From Pratylenchus scribneri (taxonomy: Eukaryota; Nematoda; Chromadorea; Rhabditida; Pratylenchidae): a DNA stretch of 64,000 nt. The stretch is taken from contig JAQSEB010000091.1 in NCBI GenBank assembly GCA_030063045.1, forward strand, positions 62,001 to 126,000, given 5' to 3'. The notes under the pieces are model-generated. The model saw only the letters and a list, made by a program, of their open reading frames with translations, ran no database searches and was not told where the DNA came from. Of this stretch, positions 37,453-50,100 are shown in pieces. Position numbers and translations under genes: made by a program. Each line of letters starts with the position of its first letter. Position 1 is the stretch's first letter.

Positions 37453-39908
37453 TTAATATTTTACATTTCCTGTGGTCTCCTCATCGCTTTCGCTTGATGT
37501 TCGATCGGAACCAGAATCAGTTTCTACATTCGCTTTTATGGTCCAGACCGGCTCACTTGTTTCTCTCTTTTTTACAACGTTGGATGCGGATTGTGTTATT
37601 TTGCTGAAAAATAAATTTTAAATTATCCTTAATATATTTAGTTTGTAACTCACTCAGATTTTGCTCGATAATTGTTCATGAAAGTGAACAATACTGAAGA
37701 AAGGAATATAAAAGCAATGATGACATGAATCAACGCGTAAATGATGTACTATGAAATATTCATTTTTAAAATAGAACTTGAATTTTATATTCACTTGTTG
37801 CCTAACATGAAGGCCAAAACCCCGTTTGTCCGTGATAACAAATGTTAATAAGCTTTGAAAGAAGAGTGCGCAGAATGAATTTACCCCAAATACGAGGCTG
37901 TAGCTTTCGCAAACCATTTTCTTCGCTATATTCCATCTGTTCATTTTCTTACATTGGTAAATTGGATAAGATTAAAAACTCACTGGGCAATAGTTCTGAA
38001 ATAATTTTTTAAATAAATATTTTTATTGTATTATCAAACATACATCATAACTTGATAGAGTGATCTGTAACCAATCTGAAATTTAAGGGAAATTAATTTA
38101 TGAAAGAAGAGTCTGCTCAAAATACGTACATAACATCCATACCTAAAAAAGAATTCATTTGTTTGATCCAATTTAATTAAATTAAATTACATAATCCAAA
38201 TTGAGTGGGTCCTTGAATAGAGAAGAAGCATTCCGGCATCCACACTTGAAATAATCACCAATGCCAATTCACCCCATCGATCCCAATCAAAAGGAAACGC
38301 ATTCATAGCCAATATAGCCAATGTTGCTAAATTCAAAAAATTATTTTTATAATTTAAATTGCATATTTTTACCTGTTGCCGTATAACCAGCTTCTGCAAA
38401 TCCATTCATTGTATTTTCTCCTTTTTGAATAGTGCCCCAAAGAGTTTGAGAAAACAACGCTACCTATATTTTTGAATTTGACGGGAAATATTAAAGAGAT
38501 GTATAAAAGGTGAACCTGTAGACTCATACATGTTGTCTAAATTAATAAGATTATTATAAAAATGAAAGTATTTTATACTACCATTGCCCACCAAAGAGAC
38601 CATTTTTGAATATGTCCAACTTTATAAATTAGTATAAAATCCGATTTGAGTCTAGTGATTCGAAAAGCGAGATATTGTCCGTAAGTTTTGGGCAAATTGC
38701 ATTGGCTTGTTGAACTTGAAGAGCGTATGACTCGTCCTAAAAAGACAGAAATTCGTTCATAATACTGAAAGAGATCACCTTTTGCCTCAAGCATTCGTCC
38801 AACCATAACTTTCCAATGAACCCTTTAGGCACAAATAACAGTCATAATATGCATTTTATTTATTATACCTGGGAAGCGAAATGCATAATATAAGAACAAA
38901 ACAAGGTAGTATGAAAGCAATCATATTTAGTGTACGCAAATTTCCCAAATGAGCCAGAACAAAACATTGTGCAAACAAATAACCCGTTGTGCGGCCCGCC
39001 ATTGTACCTTGATTGTTTAATCTTAAATGTATTTTATTTTTAATTTCGTACCGGCTCTCGTCCAGCTTGTCAGACTGAAAATGAAAAATTTGTTAATTAT
39101 TTAAAAAATATTTTTAAAAAAAATGATGACCGCCTGTACTGATCCTTTTCAAGTGTTCCATATATGTAGGAAAAAAATGCGACCTCTGCAACAAAAAAAA
39201 CTTTTTTCATTGTTAAGAATCTTTGCTTTGTCAGTTTTCAAGAATAAACAAATAAAGATAATTATTTTTTTATTTAATTTATTGTTTTTTTCACCTGATG
39301 CACTGGCGATTCCATAAGACACTTGCCCAAAAATTTGAGAAATAATTGAAGAGCTGAATACCAATGTGGCCCGATAAACTATTTGTCCAATTATTTCAGT
39401 TAACATAGTAGGCTTATAGAGGAACTGAAATTAATAATATATATATATAAAATCAACTAATCTAATTAGTTGAACAAACCAGATCCGTAAGAAGAAAGAT
39501 AGGAATAAGTGCAAGTAAATAGGCATATCTAATTTTACAAAATGTATTTTGTTTTTTGAAGTTTTCTTACGGAGTGTATGGGTATATTTCACCAGTTATT
39601 TGTTCGGCGGTAAGATTCAAATATTGGGTTTGGTACTTGAATAAATATGGTTCTCCAACTTTTATTTCCTTTAGCATTGAATAAAAACAAAGCATGGCAG
39701 GTAATAAAATTGTTCGCCAATTCTCCCGATTAGCTGTTGCATTTTTTAGCCGATTTCGGATTTGACTTGTAGTTGAAATAATAGATTGGGCGGAAACCGA
39801 AAGACGCGCATTGTTTCCAATTGTAGATTTGAGAGGACCATTATCCCGTTGTGCATAATATTCTTCTTGGCCGCCTAAATCAATTGGATTCTTTTTTTCA
39901 TCTTTCAT
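37453..39908 (-). CDS. SLC19 folate/thiamine-type carrier
   Basis: Twelve-helix vitamin carrier of the reduced-folate-carrier/thiamine-transporter family. Start ATG 39908 (MKDEKKNPIDLGG), after a cytosolic N-terminus longer than usual. Signature segments: LCFYSMLKEIKVGEPYLFKY, LTAEQITGEIYPYTPYAYLL, FLYKPTMLTEIIGQIVYRAT, FGQVSYGIASA then EVAFFSYIYGTLEK, TSWTRAGTMAGRTTGYLFAQ. Then a long cytosolic loop (VMVGRMLEAKGDLFQYYERI), WSLWWAM, GFAEAGYTATATLAILAM and ESYSLVFGVNSFCALFFQSL. The acidic/serine-rich tail ends DEETTGNVKY at 37453. The EIY and TxAxR elements are family diagnostic. The start codon lies 8 nt after TTTTTTCAG, a probable trans-splice acceptor. Folate versus thiamine specificity is not resolvable by eye. 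Confidence 0.88.
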
Positions 39909-39925
39909 AATTGTTCTGAAAAAAT
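39909..39925 (-). promoter_or_regulatory. Probable trans-splice acceptor for the SLC19 gene
   Basis: On the minus strand the start codon is preceded by TATTTTTTCAG and AACAATT. That is a strong nematode acceptor placed 7 nt before ATG, as expected for spliced-leader addition. It could instead join a short upstream non-coding exon. Confidence 0.4.
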
Positions 39926-42900
39926 AAAAAAAAAATGAATAAAATTTTTAATGGGATTTATTGGGGATCGAAATAATATATTGGATGGATTGAAATTGGA
40001 ATGAAAATGTTTAATGGTGTTGGCGATTATGCAATGTTTAAAAGTGATGCAATGCAATAAAACATAAAATTTATTTATACTTAATGCATATGCAAACAAA
40101 TGTTTTATTCATATTTATATAATTTCAATCTGTTTTGATTTACATCTATAAAGAAATTCATTTTTAATTTAAATATTAATAAGAAGACATAGTTAATTCA
40201 ATTGTTAATTTTTTCATGTCATATATGTGGTTATTGCTGCTGGTCTAATGACTAGACGTGATATGATAATGTAGAAGAAATGGCCATGCAGAAACTGTGT
40301 GAAAGAAAATTGGATCAAAACAAAACATCCGTTACTCTCTTCCTTTCCTCCAAATGATGACAAATCTATTATAATTTGTCTTCAATCATTTGGATAATGT
40401 CACCCCATCTTTGCGCAATTAATATAATTGTTACCACGTGAGGTCTGGCGCCATATATCCCCTCATTTTCCATTCCTCATGAACTTAAAAAACTTGAAAT
40501 TCATTATCTTTGCTGTTTCTCATTGTAATATTGTTATGATTTATGAATTCAATTTTACCTACATGGAAATTGTAAGGCAAGCGTATCCGAATTCCGAACC
40601 GGATTCCACTCAAACAGGATTGAGGATGGGATAGGATTCTGGTACTGTACTGGGTTCAATTTTCTTTAAACAAAATACCACAAATATACGAAGGGTCTTT
40701 CATTTAAAACCCCAAATAAAGAAAAAAGGGATGAAGGGAGATACACACAGTAACAGTCATATTTGGCAGGAAAATTTTACTTTTTGCTGCTAATGACCGA
40801 TAGAGGTTTTGGGTTCAATGATTAGGATTACAAATTAAAGGGAAAGTGATTTTTATACTTTGTATTGGCCCAAGGCAATCGGGGCAAATTGTGCGCGTCA
40901 TTCATTTTCTTCCATAATTGTTGCTCGTCTCAGCCCCAAGTCTCCCCGATTCAGACCTATCCAAATTTATCGATGATTGATATTTTGGGCTTATTCATGC
41001 TTTGAATGGGGTTGCGTGATTCGCCCATCATTTTAAATAGTGTTTAGTCATTTGATTCACTGTTTGTATTTATATGATCGAAGGGTCTATCTGCGCGAGG
41101 GAATTTCGCGCAAAAAACCTAATAATTGAAAATATACTTCATAGAAGGGATGGGGAAGCATTTATTTAGGTAATTATGGATATGAATTTCTGTTTCTGGT
41201 ACTCTTGAATTTATATAATTTTTAAATTAAATCAAATGAGAATGAAGAATGAAGTATAATTGATTTTCCACAACAACATTAAAAACATGAATGCACAAAC
41301 AACAGATAAATTTGAATGATGAACATTTGACACTTGTGATAGATAGCGTTTGTTTGTTGTTTTAGTAGTCAATGTTTTGAATTGTTATCAATGATGATGA
41401 TGATAGTTAGAATGGCCGTAAAAGTAAAAAGCAATTAAAATTAGGTCAGCCCAAGTTCATTAATCGCCGACCGACCATGAAATTCATAATTTAATTTGCT
41501 CATGTTATCTACCTAGACATATTTATAATTTTGATGATGGTTATTTATTAACTATTTAAAAATTTTTAAAATAAAAATCCGTCAACCGTCAATAATTGCT
41601 TAAAAATTTTAAAATTTACCCAAGGAAACTGCAAATACAGTACTTAATTATGGTATCGGATGATTGGATTCAGAGGAGTTAAATAATCTCTGATATTAAA
41701 AAAATTCATTTTCATTTTATGAAGATCCTCAATCTGATAATATATTCCTTTTCAATTAAATTGTTTTTAAGTGCTAAAAAATATATTAATCTAATCATAT
41801 TAATTCGTGTTTTAATACATATTTTAGGAAATAATTTGTCCTTTTTGATGTTTTATCTCTATACATTCTCTGAATGATTCACAAGGTCTTTATTAGCCCT
41901 AAGAGGGATAATTTCCATAATTATGATATAAATCATTCCATCATTGTTGCGGAGATTGAATAAGTGGATACCGAATAGTGAGGGTTTTCCTAGCAGCTAG
42001 CACTCATTAATGTATAATAGTCTTCTATGGACAATGGACATTGGCTCTTTTCTATGAAGTGTTTTGGAAATGGTCACATTCTTCTGCGCCTGCTCTGAGC
42101 AACTGGAAGATTTGCTGACTTGGAAGCAATTAAAAAAGAACAAAACATTCTGAATATGGCCGCTGCTGATGGGTGAGCAGTAATGATGATTGATATATGA
42201 TATTTTAAAAATCATAAATCTAAACAATTTATTTTTATATTACATTTTTTCAAAATTAACATTCTTCGATATAATTTGTCATGTTAAAAATTCTTTTCCA
42301 TTTAAGTATTCCCGTACAAATTCTTTAGCCTTTATGACCATGAATGAGTCATAAAACATTTAATATATTTTTACGTTAAATTTTCAATCCCAACTATAAA
42401 TTCTAAAGAAATTTTACTTGAGAAATTGTTTATGAGAAAAGTAAAAAAGGTACACATTATCGCTGCTCTCTGAAAGCACCACATCTTTTTATTTTTATGA
42501 GATTTGAGTCATACTAACCACCTTGCTTGCTGAAAGTTCCCTCAAGCAATTTCAGCATATCCCCAAATTGCTGCTGCTACCATATTTTGGGGATGGAGGC
42601 GAATTGAATTGGCCTCATTTCCTTCCCAAAAGCAGGATGTCCATGTTTTTACTAAACAATCAGCAGCAGATTGGGTATTGAAGAAGAGAGAATAACTTGA
42701 TCTCAAATTATTCCACAGCTATGTATTAAAAAAATACAAAAAAAATATTTCTCATTTTCATAGCCAACATGACTTTTTCTTTATCAAGCTGTAAACCAAA
42801 AGTTTATTCTCAAGATACATATTTATTAATAAATAAAAGCAATTGTTATCGAAAAACTGAACAATATTCCTCAATAATATAAATATACATTAAAAATGGC

Positions 42901-43939
42901 TGAAGTGAGGTGATAAAAAGTTATTGCGCAAACATTTTCCCACATTCATTCAAACATTCCATCTTTTTGTCCTTTAATAAATAATTTTTAACAAATTTAA
43001 ATTTATTTTCAAAATTCATTTAAAATTGCTTCTATTGAAAATTGAAATGCGCGAGAATAAAAAATAGAATCAATAAAGTCATTTCGACAAACTCCCAATC
43101 TTCCCAAATGCCCTTTTCCCTTTTGCCCATTTTTGTGCGCAAATGGCAGGCCGAAACGAGGCAAGGAAAGGAACGCATTCAAGTTTTTTTTCTTCGACAG
43201 ACGCCGAGAGCTCTGAACCTGAAATAAAATGAAAATAATTCTTCCATCTTCTTTCAATACCAAAACAACTCATGCACCATGTTTTTTCTAAAAATTCGCC
43301 ATTTCAATTTCTTCCAATTTTCCTTTTTAAATTTCAAAAAAAAAATACAATTATTTGCCCATTTTGCTTGTGGCTAAATTATTTTCAACAATAGACACAT
43401 TAATACCATATATACCCTTTAATCCCCGAATTCCAACTCTTTAATAATTCTTCATTCGCGATTTTGAATACTCATAGTTTCTGGCAGGGTGATCTTTAAA
43501 AATTTTATTGCATTTTATTAATTTCCTAAAGCTCGACAAATCCGCTATAATTTGTTAAAATATGTCACAAATTAATGAATTAAACCATCAATCTAAATTT
43601 TCCCAATTTTTGAATGGTTGAAAAATAATTCCTCCTAGTCCTAGGGTATAAAGTATTTGCGATGTCCTCTTTTACAATGGCAGAAAAATGTTCATATAGT
43701 TCTTTTGAGAATTAATAATCATTTACCTATGTTCCTTCCAATTCCAAGGCCATCCATTAAGACAGCCTATTTAAAAGAAAAGAATGGAGAAAATTTGATT
43801 CTAGTGGTTTCTGAATTTTGATTAATTTTTCATTCTTCCATGATACAGAACATTCTTTTTATGCCTAAGGTCATTTCTGTGAAATGAATGTCTTTTAAAT
43901 GTTCTATTCTGAAAAATTTTAGAAAGAAAAGCCTAAAAG
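39926..43939. other. 4-kb gene desert
   Basis: Divergent upstream region between SLC19 (-) and the metalloproteinase gene (+). Frames are short, and no spliceable protein-like series was found on either strand. It may carry enhancers for both genes. No repeat array, tRNA or palindrome stood out. Confidence 0.5.
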
Positions 43940-46824
43940 ATGAATATTTTCCCTTATTTATTTATTTTTTTGATAAATTTTACTCCATCTTTTGGCTGCT
44001 TTTCATCAGGCGATCCCGTTGAGCGACGAGACCCTGAATCGGCAAAACTTCGTCGAGCTGAACAGCAGAAAGATGACAATAATGAAGTGAGTGAAAATGA
44101 AAAACAAAATCAATTTTATTTAATAAAAAATTTGATTAACTTAATAAAAAATTAATTTTTTGCTATTATTTGATGGGACAATCATTGATGGAAAAATTTT
44201 AAATTGTAACTAAAATAATGGGAACTTTATTTTTTGTAAAAATTAAAAATGGAAAATAAACAGGTAGCTTCGAAAGAAAGTGACGGCCCTGAATTCGAAG
44301 TTGATAAATCGTTTGTGAAGGTGAAGGAAATGGGTTCCAATTCCAATAATAAAAAGTTAATTGTTTGTAGGATTATCTGAGTGAATTTGGCCATTTAACC
44401 AATAGTAAAGAGATGGCCAGAGCTATCAAGTCTGTGGAGAATTACAAGGGCAACAATTTTTCATAAAAATTTTCAGACATTTTCAAGAATTTATGGGCTT
44501 TAAACAGACAGGGAAAGTGGATTTGCCAACTCTGGCTAGAATGAGCTGGAAGCGATGCGCAAATTCAGATCAAACATATTCTGCTGGTAAATATTTGATT
44601 TTATACGATGAACATTAAATATTTAAACAAAGCTCCTCAAATATGGGAGAGAACCACACTTTTCTGGTTTCTTCAAAAGCCAATTCCCACTGGATTTGCA
44701 TATGGTATGCAGGATATGAAGTATGGCTTTTAAAGCCTATTCTTTATTAAAATTATTTGTTTTGGTAGAGAATTGATAAGGCAAGCGTTTGCGGCATGGG
44801 AAATTGTAATTGCACTGGAATTTTTGGAAACTGAAAATCCAGCAGATGCCCAAATTATTTTTGCAATTGACGATGATAGAAATATGGTGAAAGGAAAAGA
44901 TATGTCTGGCAAAACCGGTTGGCTTGAAATGTTCCTCCACCGAAAATTATGATTATTAAAAGGTTTGGGAATTGCGTCCGCCACTTCGGCTCCTCTTAGC
45001 AGAATATGGCTGAACAAGCATGAGAATTGGTCAACATTTCAAACTCAGGAAGAGGTCGAAGTTTAGGGCATAATTTTAAAAAAGAATGGAAATTTCAGAA
45101 CAAAATCGACATTTTCCTGGTTGCTAACAATTTTTTATTTGTCTTCATTTTTAATTAAATTAGGTATTAATCCATGAAATTGGACATTCTCTTGGGCTCA
45201 AACATTCCGGGTATATTAATTTTTTTTTTATTAATTCCTATATTAAATAGTGATGAACAATCAGTAATGTTTCCAATGTTTGAAAGGGGTGTTGGAGAAC
45301 AATTGCCGGTTATTTCGAATGATGATGTTGAAAGATTGCGAGCACTTTATGGTAGAAAAAATAGACAAAAACGACCAAATTTTCGATTCAGAGGCTTCTG
45401 AAGCAGCCGATCCAAATTCTCATCAAGGTCAATCAAATCTTCCCTTGAATACGCTGCCAAGAAGTGTAGGTTAAGGTTGATTTTCGGCATTAAAAAGACA
45501 AATTCTTCTAAGCCGCCTGCACCTGAATCCCAGCCAAGTTTAGCAGCAAGTCCCCCGAAATCAGAAACAGAGCAAAATAATAAACCAGAAGGAAAAGATA
45601 TTTCCCCCTCCGGTGCACCTGAAAAATGTCCACATTCAATTTGGGCAGCCGCAAATGGTAGGCTCGGCTTATTGTTACAAAACTATTTAAATTTAAATTA
45701 ATTAGCTAATAAGATAATTCCGAAAACCAGAAACATTTCCATTCATTTAAATATTCATTTCAATTTAAGTTAATCCGGAGACACTTTATGTGTTTAATGC
45801 AGAAAATGTATGGCTTTTTAAACAAGGAAAACTTGCCTCCGGTCCGATGTTGATTGAGGAGGTTGTGAATGCTATCTGAATATTTGAATAAAATTGCTAT
45901 AGGTGTTCCCCGATGGACCGGACAATGTTGATGTTGCCTTTACTGCAGGTCGCCTCACAATTCTAATAAAATCGCACACAGTTTTCGGCTATGAATATAA
46001 TTCGGAACAGAATAAATTCAAGTAAACTGGATAATTTAGGGGTTAATAAATAAAATTATTAAGTCGAGTAAAAGGCTTTCCACGAGAACTTCATAATCGA
46101 ATCTTGTTTTATCCTGAAGCCGCGTTTCCAATTGCCAATGGCAGTATCATTTTAATCAAGGGAAAGGAAGAAAATTTTCCAAATTAATATCTAATTATTG
46201 CAGGATAAGGCATTCGCTACGTATATAGCCGAAAGCAATACTGTACACATGGTATAAATAAAATATGCCGTATTGATGATTATTTTGACTTTTATTTTAG
46301 CTTGGCAATGTGGATGAATTTTTCCCAAATTTACCGCAAGGATTACGGTCCGGTTTTCCCGCAAGCCCGGATTTTTCCATCTACCATATGCTAACGCCAG
46401 AATATTGTATAAAAAAGCAAATGAAACAATTCACAAATATCCAAAAATATAGCATTCCTTTATGATGTTCGAATAACTCGCTCAGTTGGCTCACAAAGTA
46501 TTGGCCAATTCTTGGGATGCGATTCGCCTCAAGGCAATGGTTCAATACCAAGACCACAAGTATTATTATGATTAAGAGAACATTTAAAAATTGGTTTAGC
46601 TTTTACCCCAGCCACCTCAATTTCCGCCAAGGCCTTCGCTTCAGCAGCCACAGGGTCCTCCGAGAAAGTAATAAAATAATTACTTGCAAAATATTTATAT
46701 TTCTTTCTATAAAAGTTCCCAGCCAACTCAGACGGTAATCCATGGATTTGGACCGTATGTTTTTTACTTTTGCAAAAAACTAAATAATTTTTCTAGGCCC
46801 GGTTCTCAAGGACAAAACGGATGA
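43940..46824 (+). CDS. Secreted matrix metalloproteinase with hemopexin-like domain
   Basis: Extracellular zinc endopeptidase of the MMP (M10A) family. It has a signal peptide (MNIFPYLFIFLINFTPSFG), an acidic/basic stretch, and a propeptide (FVKDYLSEFGHLTNSKEM, KVDLPTLARM). The cysteine-switch position reads SWKRCANSD where PRCGVPD is usual, so the cysteine is kept. The catalytic domain has LIRQAFAAWEIVIALEFLE, AQIIFAIDDD, GIASATSAPLSRIWLNKHENW, and zinc site VLIHEIGHSLGLKHSG near 45165 with Met-turn SVMFPMFERG. The usual structural-zinc block (HGDxxPFDG, LAHAF) is not conserved. A 32-nt intron (45466-45497) interrupts the proline-rich linker. Hemopexin-type repeats follow (WAAANG, VWLFKQGK, VDVAFTAGRLTILIKSHTVF, VDEFFPNLPQGLRSGFPAS). 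The gene ends GPPGSQGQNG at 46824. There is no membrane anchor at the C terminus. Confidence 0.83.
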
Positions 46825-47186
46825 AAAAATAAAGTGAAAAAAAAGGAGAAAATAAAGAATAAAATATTTGATGACAACAATCAGCAACAAACATTTGCCA
46901 TTCTCATCTTGGCACGCAAATTTTCACCCCATTCATTATTTTATTTAGAAGGATTGTAAAAATATGATTTCTTTTTGACAACATCAATTCATCTATAATT
47001 AAACAAAAATAATAAAGGCGATGATTGAATAAAAGATAATCAAATAAAAATTGATTGATTTTTGGTACTTTATATTGAGAATTGACACATTGTATTCAAA
47101 ATGGGGATTTTTAAGGGATTATTGCGTTGAGATATTGATGGATGCTAAGGGGACGAAGAGAAAGATTCTGCCAGTCTGGAATATTC
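46825..47186. other. Convergent 3' spacer, MMP and KCC
   Basis: Short AT-rich region between converging stop codons. AATAAA-type signals for the MMP transcript are visible at 46828 and near 46850. Nothing else is recognised. Confidence 0.5.
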
Positions 47187-50100
47187 TTATGAATCAGCCG
47201 TAATTACTTCTTTGCCCGATCCACAAACAAGCATCACCCGCGGCAGCCCTTCAGTCAAAGCTTCCACCTTGAAAAGGAATAGCCAAAAAATTTTATAAAT
47301 ATTTTGCCATAGCTTACATATGATAAATAATTTTCGACCAATGATTGGATGGATTTTGGTGGTTTAGGCAACGATAATAGAATCAATTGACTTTCCGTAG
47401 AATATTCCATAATAACCTGGGAATAAAATAGAAAATGGATCAAATTAAAAACTCACTTGATTCATTCGAACGGCTGCATTCATCTTTTGTACCTTTTAAA
47501 GAAGAAATTTATCAGAAATTATATTTTCATATTTATTACTTTCACATCGTCAATGTCTCGAATACTGATTTGGTCTGATCCATTCAATGTATCCTGATTG
47601 TCGCCCATCATGCCTTCAAATGTTTTCCTGCGAAAAATCAGTAAATATTCTATAATTCGGTTTATGACAGACTGGATAAAGCTTGTCTCAATTATTTGTT
47701 GACGTGGCTGCTGTCCAGGCACTCCCAATGTGTTTCCAGTGCCAATTCTTGGTGGAGTGCCACGCCCACTTTCATCAGTTAAAAATCCTCCATTCGATAA
47801 GCCACCATTCGATAAATTTTTCTTTAAAAAAATTAATTTAATTTTTTAATTTATTGTAAATTATTTGCCTTTAGCATTGCTCTGGTTCTTTGCTCCATAT
47901 TCAATGTTTTCTGGACGGCATCATCGTCAACACTTTCAGGGTCAATCATGTTGACAATGAACACCTTTAAGAGAATAATTTTATGGAAACAATCAATTCA
48001 ATACATACAGTTGCGTCAATTCTGAGCATATAAATGTGCCGTTGTAAAGCATGCTTCATTTCCTCATTTTGTTCCTCTGTTTGAGAAATTACATAGACTC
48101 TAAAATGTGGGATGGGGAAATCACAAACATTTGTGAATTCTCACCTCATTTTACAACCTTTCCATACTTTATGTTGTTGCAATAAATATGCGATCAGCAT
48201 TAGAATTCCGCCATCTTGCACGATCCACCTAAATATTGATGAATTCTCTGTCAAATATTGAATCTAACCAAATATCAATGTATCCCCGAAGGCGATCATT
48301 TGGCCGTGGAAAATCTGTGATGCCCTTAACCACCACCATGCAATTTTCATTTTGTGCTCCACATGACAATTGTTCTATACGATTGAATTATTAAAAAATT
48401 AAACAATTCATTTTTACCTGCAAAAATCATCTGTTCCGTATGGTGATCATCATGTTGGCCCATTTTTGGGAAATTCAAGAAGACCGTGTTTGGTCGAAGC
48501 CCTCCAATGCCAATGCTCTGGTAGAGAGCGGAAACGGCTCCTTCAATCTGCAAATATGTTATTTATTTCTCAATGCTATATTCTTTCGAATACTTGACTT
48601 TCCGTATACAATAATGCTTTGCCAAATCCCCTAAGCCGAGCTTGTTGCATATCTTGTTGAACCCTTTCTTTGATTTGTTCCGCTTTCTTTCGATTCTCGG
48701 TTAATCCGCCGCGAGTGGTTGTACAACGAACAAAAGCAACTAACAATAGAGGAATTTTGATGAATATTTAATATTTTAGATGAACCGGTGATTGCCAATC
48801 CTTTTCCAGCTTTCAATTGTCCAGCCAAATTCAACAAATTCAGGGAGCGCAAATCGATCATCTCCTTCGAATATTTGCCATCAACCAGAATTAATAATTG
48901 TGGCCTAAACTAATCAAAATAATCTGCCTGATCTTTATCACTGACCGCCAATTTTTTGGATGTGGATCTTTATCCTCCACTTTCATAAGAGAATATTGTG
49001 CAGTGGTCAAAGCCAATCCACGGAGACCATCCCCCCATTCCTGTTTGGCACCTTTCCATTCCACATATTTGTATATTGTTGCAGTCAGTGCGCAAGCAAT
49101 GAGGGCATAATACCAACAAGAAGCGAACATGATGAAAAAGCAGAGGAATGCACCGGCCAATGACAAAGACCTATATAAAGGAGGAGGAATTCAAGAGCAA
49201 ATGTTTTTTTCTGCTGGTAAATAAAACCAATGGTAATAAATGAAACGAGGCCGCCAATTAGGGGCACCCAAAAGGGAATGCAAAGCACAAATTAAGTTGA
49301 CAAAAGCGTAGCACATCAAAAAGAAAAAGTCCAGAACTTCAGCGATTGCATCAACAGCACCTTTATAGAGGAATTAAACTAATTTGTATTTTGCCCTCAA
49401 GAACCAAGCAAAATAGCGAGCTCGGCAATGAATGTGGTGATAAGTAGGCCAAGAAATGGTTCATTGTTTTTGGTAACTCGGGCAAAGGGAGAGAGCATTG
49501 GAATAACATTGTCTTTGGCGATAGATTGAAGCAATCGAGGGGCACCTGTCAATTAAATTATGTAAATTTGTTGTGAATAATGCAACAAACTGCAAAGGCA
49601 TTGAAGGGCAGCACCGAATGTTGAAAGGAAGGAGCCGACAATGACAACCCAAGGTGATGGCCATGACAATGAGGCGACCACCAGACTCCCATCCAAACTT
49701 TTGCCATTTTTGTCCCGAAGAACAGGGCTTCAATTTGAAATATATTATCTACTTTTTCCATTGAAAAAGTTTTACCCGAGTATGGAAGCACCAAATAGTA
49801 AAGCCAATGCCAAATAGATGAATGTGGTGGTGAGTGTTGCCGCAATTGTGCCAGAGGGAATACTTCTTTGTGGATCCCTCAAATCCCCTTAAATTCAAAT
49901 TATTTTTTATCTTCTAATCAATTTTTATATTGCCTACCACTCATGTTGGCTCCGGTCATTATTCCTGTCAAATAAACAAATTTGAATAATGTTAATCCCT
50001 ATTTAACCCGTGACAGCTGGAAAATAAATGGCCAGAAGAAGAAAGAATGAAGTTGTCACATCTTGATACACTTCCCGACTCTTGTCTGCATATCTGTCCC

